A DNA stretch of 64,000 nucleotides from Bifidobacterium phasiani (GTDB taxonomy: Bacteria; Actinomycetota; Actinomycetes; Actinomycetales; Bifidobacteriaceae), in the NCBI RefSeq assembly GCF_019331775.1, contig NZ_JAHBBD010000003.1, positions 110,875 through 174,874 on the forward strand, written 5' to 3'. This document shows positions 27,354-35,143 of the stretch, one piece after another. A program made the translations under genes and the position numbers. Position 1 is the first letter of the stretch, and every line of letters begins with the position of its first letter. The notes beneath the pieces are model-generated. The model searched no databases, had not been told where the DNA came from, and saw only the letters and a list, made by a program, of their open reading frames with translations.

Positions 27354-29302
27354 CGGGTCTCCTCCTTTCCGGCGGACTGGTCGGTGGGTTGGTCGGTGGT
27401 CTGTCCGGCGGTCCGGTCGCCGGACAGGGCGGCAGGCCGCGCGTCGTCGAACTCGGCGAGGTCCTCGGCGCGCATCTGCGAGCGGGCGATGTCCTGGTAG
27501 GTCGGGCAGGTGCGCATGAGCTCCTCGTGCGTGCCGCGGCCGCGCAGGTGACCGTCCTCCAGCACGATGATCTGGTCGGCGTGCACGATCGTGCTCACGC
27601 GCTGCGCGATGATCAGCATCGCGGCGTCCTTGACCTCGATGGCCAGCGCGCGCCGCAGGGCCGCGTCGGTGGCGAAGTCGAGCGCCGAGAAGCTGTCGTC
27701 GAAGATGTACAGGTCGGCCTTCTTCGTCAGCGCGCGGGCGATGGCCAGGCGCTGGCGCTGTCCGCCCGAGAAGTTCGTGCCGCCCTGGGCCACGCGGGTG
27801 TTCAGGCCGAGCGGCAGCTCCCTGACGAAGCCGGACTGCGCGACCTCCAGCGCGTGCCACATCTCCTCCTCGGTCGCCTCCGGGTTGCCGTAGCGCAGGT
27901 TGTCGGCGATGGTGCCGGAGAACAGCCACGCCTTCTGCGGCACGTAGGCGATGTGCTCGCGCAGCTCGTGCTGGGTCATGTCCTTGACGTTCCGCCCGTG
28001 CAGCAGCACGCGGCCGTCGGTGGCGTCGAGCAGGCGCAGCATCAGACGCGCCACGGTCGACTTGCCGGAGCCGGTCGGGCCGATGATCGCCGTGGTCTGG
28101 CCGCGGCGGCACGAGAACGTCAGGTCGTGCAGCGTGTCCTCCTCGGCGTCCGGGAAGCGGAACGAGAGGTGGTTGAAGCAGGCGACCTTCGGGTTCGGGT
28201 CGTCGGCGGCGCGGGCCCGGGCCATCTCCTCCAGCGTCATCGCGGCGCCGGTCGCGGCGTCGGGCTGCGGCGCGATCTCGCGGCCGTCGTCGGTCTGGCC
28301 GACCCACGCCCGCGTCGCCTCGCGGGTCGAGGCCTCGGTCGGCCGGCCGTCGCGGATGCTCGGCGTCTTCTCGACGACGGCGCGCACGCGGCCGATGCAG
28401 ATCATGGCGCGCGGCACCATCAGCGCGACGAACTGGGCCATCATGATGTAGAAGAGCACCATCATCGCGTACTCGATGAGCGCGGTGATGTCGCCGATCT
28501 GCATCGCGTGCACGCCGACGCGGTCGCCGCCCATCCAGATGACGAGCACGATGGCGATGTTCATCAGGAAGAACGTGAAGCTGTCGAGTCCTGCGAACAG
28601 GTAGTTGACGCGGATCGCGTTGTTCGCGTAGTCGGAGAACGACTTGTCGAGACGCCCGATCTCGTGGCGGTCGCGGCCGAAGGCGCGGATGACGCGCACG
28701 CCGGTGATGTTCTCGCGCAGCACCACGTTCATGCGGTCGATGAAGCTCTGCAGCTTCTCGAAGATGCCGGCCGCCTTCCACACGATGACCGCGGCGAGGG
28801 CCGACACCACGACGACGATGCCCAGCAGCAGCCAGCCCATCTGCACGTCGATCGAGAACGCCAGCGCCACGCTCATCACGAACATGATCGGCACGGGCAG
28901 CAGGATCTGCAGGCCCATCATCAGCGTCTGCTGGATCACGTTGACGTCGTTGAGCGTGCGGGTGATCATCGAGCCGGTGCCGAACTCCTTGAAGTCGCCG
29001 TCCGAGAAGCCCAGCGAGGCGTCGTAGAGCGCGTCGCGGATGTCGCGGCCCACGTTCGCGCACAGCTTCGCGCACAGCCAGCTGCCGGCCAGCGCGCCCG
29101 CGCCGGACAGCACGGTGATGGCGAGCATGACCCCGCCGTAGGTGATGATATGGTCGAGGCCGCCGTTCGTGGCGCCGACGTTGATCATCTCCGCGAGGAT
29201 CGTGGGGATGAGCAGCGCGCCGGCCACATCCAGCAGCAGTGCGATGATCGTCGCCGCCAGCAGGCCCTTGTAGGGTTTGAGGAACCGTAGCAGCAGTCTC
29301 AT
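27350..29302 (-). CDS. ABC exporter half-transporter with degenerate catalytic site
   Basis: A 650-residue half-transporter. The N-terminal membrane domain has six helices, for example LLAATIIALLLDVAGALLI. The C-terminal ATPase has Walker A IGPTGSGKSTVARLML and signature FSGGQRQRLAIARAL. The Walker B end reads YIFDDSFSALD, with Asp in place of the catalytic Glu. Such asymmetry is the rule in heterodimeric exporters, where one ATP site is non-hydrolysing. A loop of about 60 residues before the ATPase (near 330-395) is Ala/Asp-rich and longer than usual. It is the first exporter gene, 58 bp after marR, and coupled to the second subunit. Confidence 0.94.
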   Translation of the reverse strand: MRLLLRFLKPYKGLLAATIIALLLDVAGALLIPTILAEMINVGATNGGLDHIITYGGVMLAITVLSGAGALAGSWLCAKLCANVGRDIRDALYDASLGFSDGDFKEFGTGSMITRTLNDVNVIQQTLMMGLQILLPVPIMFVMSVALAFSIDVQMGWLLLGIVVVVSALAAVIVWKAAGIFEKLQSFIDRMNVVLRENITGVRVIRAFGRDRHEIGRLDKSFSDYANNAIRVNYLFAGLDSFTFFLMNIAIVLVIWMGGDRVGVHAMQIGDITALIEYAMMVLFYIMMAQFVALMVPRAMICIGRVRAVVEKTPSIRDGRPTEASTREATRAWVGQTDDGREIAPQPDAATGAAMTLEEMARARAADDPNPKVACFNHLSFRFPDAEEDTLHDLTFSCRRGQTTAIIGPTGSGKSTVARLMLRLLDATDGRVLLHGRNVKDMTQHELREHIAYVPQKAWLFSGTIADNLRYGNPEATEEEMWHALEVAQSGFVRELPLGLNTRVAQGGTNFSGGQRQRLAIARALTKKADLYIFDDSFSALDFATDAALRRALAIEVKDAAMLIIAQRVSTIVHADQIIVLEDGHLRGRGTHEELMRTCPTYQDIARSQMRAEDLAEFDDARPAALSGDRTAGQTTDQPTDQSAGKEETR

Positions 29303-29360
29303 GCGGATGTCGCTCCTTTCTTGTCTTTCTCGACTCGTTCTGCGCGGATGTCGTGGGTGC

Positions 29361-29837
29361 CTACGCGTGCCGTTCCGCGGGCGGCAGCGAGGCGCAGCGG
29401 TCGTCCACCGCCTGGTTGAGCAGGGCGGCGTAGCGGTTGATGACCCGCGGCAGCGTATCGCTGTCGTCCGGGCCGAGCGCGGTCAGCGCCTGCTTCTCGG
29501 CGGCCATGGCCGGCTCGATGTAGGTGTCGGTGAACCGCATGCCCTGCTCGGTCAGCGCGATCTCCTTGTCGCGCCGACTGCCGGAGGCGTAGCGCACGTC
29601 GACCAGCCCGCGTTCCTCGAGCTGGCGCAGCGTGGATGACACGGTCTGCCGGCTGTACAGCCATACCTGCGAGAGATCGTTCTGCAGCATGGGGGCGCGT
29701 GCGTCCTTCAGCGCGTACAGGATCCAGAACGCGCAGTCGGACAGCCCGCTGCGGCGGGCGATCTCGTGGTAGACGCGGTCGATTTCCTTCCAAGAGCGGT
29801 TGAACCGCTCAAGCAGCAACGAAGCGTTGTCGTCCAT
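29361..29837 (-). CDS. MarR-family transcriptional regulator
   Basis: A 158-residue winged-helix regulator. The recognition region LSQVWLYSRQTVSSTLRQLE (about residues 56-75) and the wing VDVRYASGSRRDKEIALTEQG are typical of MarR. It is the first gene of a probable operon with the two ABC exporter halves, the usual arrangement for a drug-responsive local repressor. ATG 29837 follows AGGAGAACGACG. A GGATAA/TTATCC palindrome at 29940-29954 is the best candidate operator. Confidence 0.92.
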   Translation of the reverse strand: MDDNASLLLERFNRSWKEIDRVYHEIARRSGLSDCAFWILYALKDARAPMLQNDLSQVWLYSRQTVSSTLRQLEERGLVDVRYASGSRRDKEIALTEQGMRFTDTYIEPAMAAEKQALTALGPDDSDTLPRVINRYAALLNQAVDDRCASLPPAERHA

Positions 29838-29887
29838 CGTCGTTCTCCTGTTCAGTTATGAAGCCGCCGAACCTGGCTTGGACGCAC

Positions 29888-29924
29888 AGCACGCCGCGGT
29901 GCCTTGAGGCCGCCGCGGCGTGCT
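29888..29924. other. 12-bp stem hairpin in the marR leader
   Basis: AGCACGCCGCGG (29888-29899) and CCGCGGCGTGCT (29913-29924) form a perfect stem with a 13-nt loop, 50-90 bp upstream of the marR start codon. No T-tract. It could be a leader structure in the marR-exporter mRNA. Confidence 0.6.
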
Positions 29925-29939
29925 GGTTTGTCAAAGTTC

Positions 29940-29954
29940 GGATAATCCTTATCC
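29940..29954. promoter_or_regulatory. Putative MarR operator
   Basis: GGATAA-TCC-TTATCC is a perfect inverted repeat in an AT-rich patch. Further GATAATCC and GGATAATC words occur at about 29957-29979. Position upstream of the marR-exporter operon suggests autoregulation; inferred only. Confidence 0.55.
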
Positions 29955-30210
29955 ATGATAATCCGGTTTCGGATAATCGCAACAGCGCGTGTGGCGCGGG
30001 GTGATTGGTCGTGTGGCGCAGACTGTGGCGGACGGGGTGAGCGTTGGTCTCGGGTCGTCGTGGCGGTGGTTGTAATCGTGTGGGCGTGGGGCGTGGTTGT
30101 GGTCGGGGCGGGGGCGTGGCGGCGATTGGGTGTGTGGTGTGGGTTGTGATGGCTGGGGCGGCGCGGATCTCGGGTCGTGGTCGGGTGCGTGGGTCGCGGT
30201 CGGGCGCGTG

Positions 30211-30311
30211 CCGCAGACTTTGGGGGATGGTCTGCGGAGAACGGCGCCAAATCACCAAAGCCCGCGGACCATCCCCCAAAGTCTGCGACCCCCAAACACA
30301 CATTGTGCATG
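30211..30311 (+). repeat. 101-bp palindromic element, copy 1
   Basis: 26-bp arms CGCAGACTTTGGGGGATGG+TCTGCGG (30212-30237) and its complement at 30262-30287 (one mismatch) flank a 24-bp centre. The element ends with CCCCCAAACACACATTGTG+CATG. A second copy in the same orientation lies at 39552-39652 with only a handful of differences. The two copies bracket the oligosaccharide locus. Confidence 0.9.
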
Positions 30312-30455
30312 TGGTAATGCTGGGGATCGTGCGCTCGGAGGCGTTGCGATGGCGTCGTCGGTCTCCCAAAGACACATTGTGCATGTGGTGGTGCTGCCGG
30401 GATCGGTCGCGCTCGGCGGCACCGCAATGGCGCCGGAATCGTCCCGCCCTCGCGC
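30312..30455. other. Spacer with second ACATTGTGCATG unit
   Basis: No gene. A CCCAAAGACACATTGTGCAT unit at about 30366-30385 repeats the tail of the palindromic element; an equivalent unit lies at 39702-39721 behind copy 2. The LacI gene ends at 30456. Confidence 0.6.
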
Positions 30456-31466
30456 TCAACACCCGCAGGAGTGGCGCACGACGAGCTCGGCGGGGATGAG
30501 GCGCAGGTCGGGTTCGGAGTCCGGGTCGATGGCGGCGTTGACGGCGTGCCTGGCGAGCGCCGCGATGTCCTGGCGCATCGTTGTGAGCTGGGGCCAGGAG
30601 TACAGCGTCTCCTCGGTGCCGTCGAACGAGACGAGCGCGATGTCCTCGGGCACGCGCAGCCCGTGCTCGTGGATCGCGCGCAGCGCGCCGATGGCCTCGA
30701 GGTCGGATGCGGCGAATACGGCGTCCGGGCGCGCGTCGGCGTCGTCGAGCAGGCGTGACGTGGCCCGGTAGGCGTCCTCTCGGGTGAAGAACGACTGGAC
30801 GATCCTCCCGGTCGGCAGGCCGGCCTCCTGGTGCGCCGCGTTCCACCCCTGGAGTCGTGGGTCGGGGCTGTCGGCGGCGTCGCCGAAGAGCATGACCATG
30901 CGGCGGTAGCCGTGGCCGAGCAGGTGGGCGGTCATCGTCCGGGTGGCGTCCGCGAAGTCGGTGACCACGCTTTTCAGTCCGGGCATCGGGTAGATGCGAT
31001 CCAGTGCGACGATCCGGCGGCCCTGCCGGATGAGGTCGCCGAGTTCGGCGTCGGTCTGCGCCGGGGAGAAGAACAGCGCGTCCACGCCGCGGTCGAACAG
31101 CTGGTTCACGCGGTCGCGTTCGGTGGCCGCGTCGCTGTGCGACAGGTTGAGGACCAGCGTGCGGTCGCGGCGCATGGCCTCGGCCTCGATCGCGTTGATC
31201 AGTTCGGCGAAGTGCGGATTGGTGATCTCCGGGATGATCATGCCCAGCATCTTGAGCGATCCGGTCTTCAGCGCGCGGGCGATGGTGTTGGGGCGGTAGT
31301 CGAGCTTGGCCGCGGCCTCGCGGACGCGGGCGGCCGTCGCGTCGGAGACCTTACGGTCGTTGCCGTTGAGCACGTAGCTGACGACCGCGTCCGAGACGCC
31401 GGCCAGTCTGGCGACGTCCGCGCGGGTCGATCGGCCGCCTCGTCTGTTCGTCGTGGTCGATGCCAT
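30456..31466 (-). CDS. LacI-family transcriptional regulator of the glycoside locus
   Basis: A 336-residue LacI/GalR regulator. The helix-turn-helix is RADVARLAGVSDAVVSYVLNG near residues 14-34, with hinge KLDYRPNTIARALKTG. Effector-domain landmarks include GMIIPEITNPHFAELI, DALFFSPAQ and the C-terminal DIALVSFDGTEE. ATG 31466 is chosen because AGGAGGG lies just upstream; a longer frame exists but has no ribosome binding site. It is divergent from the sugar-binding protein, and two palindromic operators lie between them. It therefore most likely controls the downstream ABC transporter and GH36 genes, and perhaps itself. Confidence 0.94.
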   Translation of the reverse strand: MASTTTNRRGGRSTRADVARLAGVSDAVVSYVLNGNDRKVSDATAARVREAAAKLDYRPNTIARALKTGSLKMLGMIIPEITNPHFAELINAIEAEAMRRDRTLVLNLSHSDAATERDRVNQLFDRGVDALFFSPAQTDAELGDLIRQGRRIVALDRIYPMPGLKSVVTDFADATRTMTAHLLGHGYRRMVMLFGDAADSPDPRLQGWNAAHQEAGLPTGRIVQSFFTREDAYRATSRLLDDADARPDAVFAASDLEAIGALRAIHEHGLRVPEDIALVSFDGTEETLYSWPQLTTMRQDIAALARHAVNAAIDPDSEPDLRLIPAELVVRHSCGC

Positions 31467-31682
31467 CGTCCCTCCTCGCTGTCCGTCCGCCGTCGTCCGC
31501 CGCATCGCTGCGCGGCGGACGTGTCTGTTCGCCATCCTAGTCGCCGCCTGCGCCGCGTGGCCGTGCCGCGCGTCCGCCTGGCGGCCGGGCGCAGTGCCGT
31601 CCGGTCGCGTCTTGCCTGCCGGGCTTCTCGTCCGTCTGGTGGCCGATGCCCGACGCCGGTTCGAAATCGACGCGACGACGGT

Positions 31683-31805
31683 AGTTACTCCAGTAAAACA
31701 AAATATTCCCTACGGTAAAGTGCGTTACGTGCAAAACCGCTGTAAAACCAAGGAATAAAGTACAACACGCCGAAGTTGTACACAAGTAAGTTACTGGAGT
31801 AACTT
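31683..31805. promoter_or_regulatory. Two LacI-type operators in the divergent promoter region
   Basis: AGTTACTCCAGTAAAA (31683-31698) and AAGTTACTGGAGTAACTT (31788-31805, perfect 8-bp arms around GG) share the AGTTACT half-site. They lie about 105 bp apart in an AT-rich stretch between the divergent LacI gene and the binding-protein gene. This fits looping or double-site repression by the adjacent regulator. The operator differs from the GTTWACCGRTWAAC type at 3632-3693, so the two regulators should not cross-talk. Confidence 0.75.
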
Positions 31806-31881
31806 ATAGATACCGGGCCGCAATGATGTGGCCGGTCGGAAGCGCGGACGCTTCCGAATCATCACGAGAAAGAGGCAGCGA

Positions 31882-33135
31882 ATGAAACGAACCCCGACGC
31901 GGATCGCCGCGGGCGTGCTCTGCTGCACGCTGGCGGTGTCCGCACTGTCGAGCTGCGGTTCCTCGGACGATCCCAACACGCTTGAGGTGATGACGGGCAT
32001 GTCCACCGGCAGCGCGCAGCTGGAGGCCATGCAGACCCTCGCCGACCGCTTCGAGGAGGAGCATCCCGGCGTCACCATCAACCTGCTGCCGGGCACCACC
32101 TCCTACGAGCAGGACCTGCGCGTGCGCCTGGCCGGCAGGAACCCGCCGGACATCTGGAACACCCACGGCTGGTCGCGCGACCGGTACGCGAACTTCCTGG
32201 AACCGCTGCAGGACCGCGCGTGGGCCGACCGGCTCAACGACGTCATGGACACCTCGATGCGCGACGAGGACGGCGCGTTCTACGCCCTGCCGCTCGACAT
32301 CGCGGTGACCGGCATCATCTACAACAAGGACGTGCTGCAGGAGGCCGGCGTCGACCCGCTCGCCATCGACGGCTGGGACGACTTCTCCGACGCCTGCGCG
32401 GCGGTCGCCGCCCTGGGCAAGACCTGCATCGGCGCCTCCGGCAAGGAGACCTGGACCGGCGGCAACGTCATCGACTACGCGGCGCCCGGCGTCTACACCG
32501 ATGACGAGCTCGAACGGCTGCAGGACGGCGAGTTTCCCGCCGAGCCGTTCACCCAGCTCGCCGAGATGATCGCCGACTGGCGCGAGGCCGGCTACTTCAA
32601 CGTCGACTACACCTCCGCCACCTCCGACGACATCGCCCGGCTCATGGCCACCGACGACCTGGCCTTCGCGTTCCAGACCAACGGCATGACCCAGACCGTG
32701 CAGCAGTACGATCCGGACGCCAACCTGGGCTTCATCGCCTTCCCGTCCCAGACCGGCGAACCGTATCTGGTCACCGGCGAGGACTACGCGCTCGGCGTCT
32801 CCAACACCAGCGCCAGCAAGGACCTCGCGCTCGAGTTCATCGACTTCGTCGCCCAGCCCGAGAACATGGCGGTATTCGCGCCGGTCGTCAACAACGCCTC
32901 GGCCTTCGACGACGTCGAGCCGTCGCTGGGCGTGGTCGCCGACAGCTACGACTACTGGGTGAACGAACGGCAGACCCGCACGATCCCGATCTTCGACCGC
33001 GTCTACCTGCCCAACGGCATGTGGAACACGATGACCACCACGGCCGACGGCCTGATCACCGGCCAGATCGACCCCGAGGGCGCCACCGAGCAGATGGAGA
33101 CCTCGTTCATCAGCCTCTACCGCAAGACCGCCTGA
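31882..33135 (+). CDS. ABC sugar transporter substrate-binding lipoprotein
   Basis: A 417-residue extracellular solute-binding protein of the oligosaccharide (MalE/UgpB-like, family 1) type. The signal peptide (residues 1-24) ends in the lipobox LSSC with Cys25 as lipid anchor. Mature landmarks are RFEEEHPGVTINLLPG, NPPDIWNTHGWSRD and LPLDIAVTGIIYNKDVL. ATG 31882 follows AGAAAGAGGCAGCG. It is the first gene of the operon with two permeases. No ATPase gene is present, so a shared MsmK-type ATPase elsewhere is expected, as is usual in bifidobacteria. Alpha-galactosides are the likely ligands given the GH36 genes downstream. Confidence 0.93.
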   Translation: MKRTPTRIAAGVLCCTLAVSALSSCGSSDDPNTLEVMTGMSTGSAQLEAMQTLADRFEEEHPGVTINLLPGTTSYEQDLRVRLAGRNPPDIWNTHGWSRDRYANFLEPLQDRAWADRLNDVMDTSMRDEDGAFYALPLDIAVTGIIYNKDVLQEAGVDPLAIDGWDDFSDACAAVAALGKTCIGASGKETWTGGNVIDYAAPGVYTDDELERLQDGEFPAEPFTQLAEMIADWREAGYFNVDYTSATSDDIARLMATDDLAFAFQTNGMTQTVQQYDPDANLGFIAFPSQTGEPYLVTGEDYALGVSNTSASKDLALEFIDFVAQPENMAVFAPVVNNASAFDDVEPSLGVVADSYDYWVNERQTRTIPIFDRVYLPNGMWNTMTTTADGLITGQIDPEGATEQMETSFISLYRKTA

Positions 33136-33169
33136 GCGCTGCGGACATCCACGAAAGGAGCGTGACCCT

Positions 33170-34087
33170 ATGTCATCACGGTCATCGAGCGCGACCGCCG
33201 GCCGCAAGACGCTGAGGCAGCGCCTCGCCGGCACATCCATCAACCTGTTCTACCTGCCCGCGATCATCCTGCTGGTGCTGTTCCTGCTGTACCCGCTGAT
33301 CTCCGGCTTCGCCATCTCGCTGTACAGCTGGGACGGCTACAACCCGGAGAAGATCTTCGTCGGGCTCACCAACTACATGACGATCCTGCGCGACAGGAAC
33401 TTCCTGACCACGCTGATCAACACGCTGATCTACGGCATCGGCTCCACGATTCTGCAGCAGGTGCTCGGCCTCGGCCTGGCGCTCATGCTCAACGCGAGGA
33501 TCAAGGGCCGCAACCTGATGCGCGCGATCATCTACCTGCCCGCGCTGATCTCCGCGGTCATCATGGGCACGATGTACTACTTCATCTTCCAGTACCAGCA
33601 GGGCGCGCTCAACGCGATCCTCGTGTGGCTGGGCCTCGACCGCGTGGTGTGGTTCGAGAACTCGACGAACGCGGTGATCATCATCCTGCTGGTCAACTCG
33701 CTGCAGTACGTCGGCACGTCGATGATCATCTACCTGGCCGGCCTGCAGGGCATGGACCAGTCGGTCGTCGAGGCCGCGAGTCTGGACGGCGCCAGCGGCT
33801 GGAAGATGTTCTGGAACATCACGATGCCCGGCCTGGCCCCGGCGTTCACCACCAGCGTGGTCCTCAACCTCATCGGCGGCCTCAAGCTGTTCGATGTCAT
33901 CAAGGTGCTGACCGGCGGCGGTCCGGGCTACTCGACCAACTCGGTGTCCACGTACATCAGCATCCAGTACTTCGACAATCAGAACGCGGGCTACGCGTCG
34001 GCCATCGGCGTCGTGCTGTTCGTCCTCATCGCCATCGTGACGACGCTGATGAACAAGGGCCTCGACAAGCTCAACTGGGAATCCTGA
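33170..34087 (+). CDS. ABC sugar transporter permease 1 (MalF type)
   Basis: A 305-residue inner-membrane permease with six helices, starting NLFYLPAIILLVLFLLYPLI. The conserved EAA-type loop near residue 205 reads EAASLDGASGWKMFWNITMP, which docks the ATPase. ATG 33170 follows GAAAGGAGC. It lies 34 bp after the binding protein and 15 bp before the second permease, in one operon. Confidence 0.94.
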   Translation: MSSRSSSATAGRKTLRQRLAGTSINLFYLPAIILLVLFLLYPLISGFAISLYSWDGYNPEKIFVGLTNYMTILRDRNFLTTLINTLIYGIGSTILQQVLGLGLALMLNARIKGRNLMRAIIYLPALISAVIMGTMYYFIFQYQQGALNAILVWLGLDRVVWFENSTNAVIIILLVNSLQYVGTSMIIYLAGLQGMDQSVVEAASLDGASGWKMFWNITMPGLAPAFTTSVVLNLIGGLKLFDVIKVLTGGGPGYSTNSVSTYISIQYFDNQNAGYASAIGVVLFVLIAIVTTLMNKGLDKLNWES

Positions 34088-34102
34088 GAGGAAGCGATCG
34101 AA

Positions 34103-34978
34103 ATGAGCACATCCAAGAACGCCGCCGCGGCCGACGGCGTGACGATCGTCGGCCGGAAGACGCGCACCCGCGGGCACTGGGCCATCTACCTGTGCCTGAT
34201 CGTGTTCTGCCTCATCCAGCTCGTGCCGTTCTGGCTGGCCATCTGCCAGTCGACGAAACCCTCCGACGACATGTCGGCGACCCTCATCCCGAGGTTCAAC
34301 GACATCCAGTGGAGCAACTTCACCGATGCGATCACCCAGGGCGGCGTCTTCCGCGCCATGCTCAACAGCGCCATCGTGACGCTGTTCACCACGGTGCTGG
34401 TCTGCCTGCTCGGCGCCGCCGCGGCCTACCCGCTGGCCCGCCGCCAGACCCGGGGCAACAAGCTGGTCTCCTCGGGCATCCTGGCCCTGATGATGATCCC
34501 CTCGCTGTCCATCCTGGTGCCGCTGTACTCGTTCCTTGTGCAGATCGGCGGCGTGAACTCGTACTGGGGCGTCATCCTGGTGCTCACCGCGAGCAACCTG
34601 CCGCTGTCGATCTTCCTGTACCAGGCGTTCATCAAATCCATCCCGCCCTCGATCGACGAGGCCGGCATGGTCGACGGCGCCAACAGGTTCACGGTCTTCT
34701 TCCGGCTCATCCTCCCGCTGCTCAAGCCGGTGACGGCGACCGTCGTCATCATGACCAGCGTGGGCGTGTGGAACGAATACGCGCTGTCCAGCTACCTGCT
34801 CACCGACCAGTCGATGCAGACGATCGCCCCGCGCGTCGCCTCCTTCTTCTCGGCGAACTCCAGCAACCTGGGCGTCGGCGCCGCCGCGGCGCTGATCTGC
34901 GCCCTGCCGATCGTGATCCTGTACCTGTTCCTGCAGCGGTACTTCATCGAAGGCATGGTCGCGGGCTCCGTGAAGTGA
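34103..34978 (+). CDS. ABC sugar transporter permease 2 (MalG type)
   Basis: A 291-residue permease with six predicted helices, beginning WAIYLCLIVFCLIQLVPFWL. The EAA loop is EAGMVDGANRFTVFFRLILP. The C-terminus YFIEGMVAGSVK is the standard MalG-type end. ATG 34103 has the AGAGGAAGCGATCGAA ribosome-binding region. It completes the heterodimeric channel with the preceding permease. The next gene (GH36) begins 165 bp later. Confidence 0.94.
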   Translation: MSTSKNAAAADGVTIVGRKTRTRGHWAIYLCLIVFCLIQLVPFWLAICQSTKPSDDMSATLIPRFNDIQWSNFTDAITQGGVFRAMLNSAIVTLFTTVLVCLLGAAAAYPLARRQTRGNKLVSSGILALMMIPSLSILVPLYSFLVQIGGVNSYWGVILVLTASNLPLSIFLYQAFIKSIPPSIDEAGMVDGANRFTVFFRLILPLLKPVTATVVIMTSVGVWNEYALSSYLLTDQSMQTIAPRVASFFSANSSNLGVGAAAALICALPIVILYLFLQRYFIEGMVAGSVK

Positions 34979-35143
34979 CGTTCGCAGCCCGCGACCAGTG
35001 CGGATCACCGCACGGGGACCAGACGGACGGCCGTGACTCTCCCTTTCTTGCACGGCCGTCCGTCCGAGCCCACCATACGACGCCCGCGTGATAACCCGCC
35101 GGATGCGCGGCGTCGCCTCCCCTTCCGACACCAAGGAGCCACC

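Larger units (their letters stand above)
29838..30210. other. Promoter region of marR and unassigned G-rich DNA
   Basis: The part next to marR contains a hairpin (29888-29924) and the GGATAATC-rich operator zone. From about 29990 to 30210 the sequence is GT-rich without a supported gene. Confidence 0.55.
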
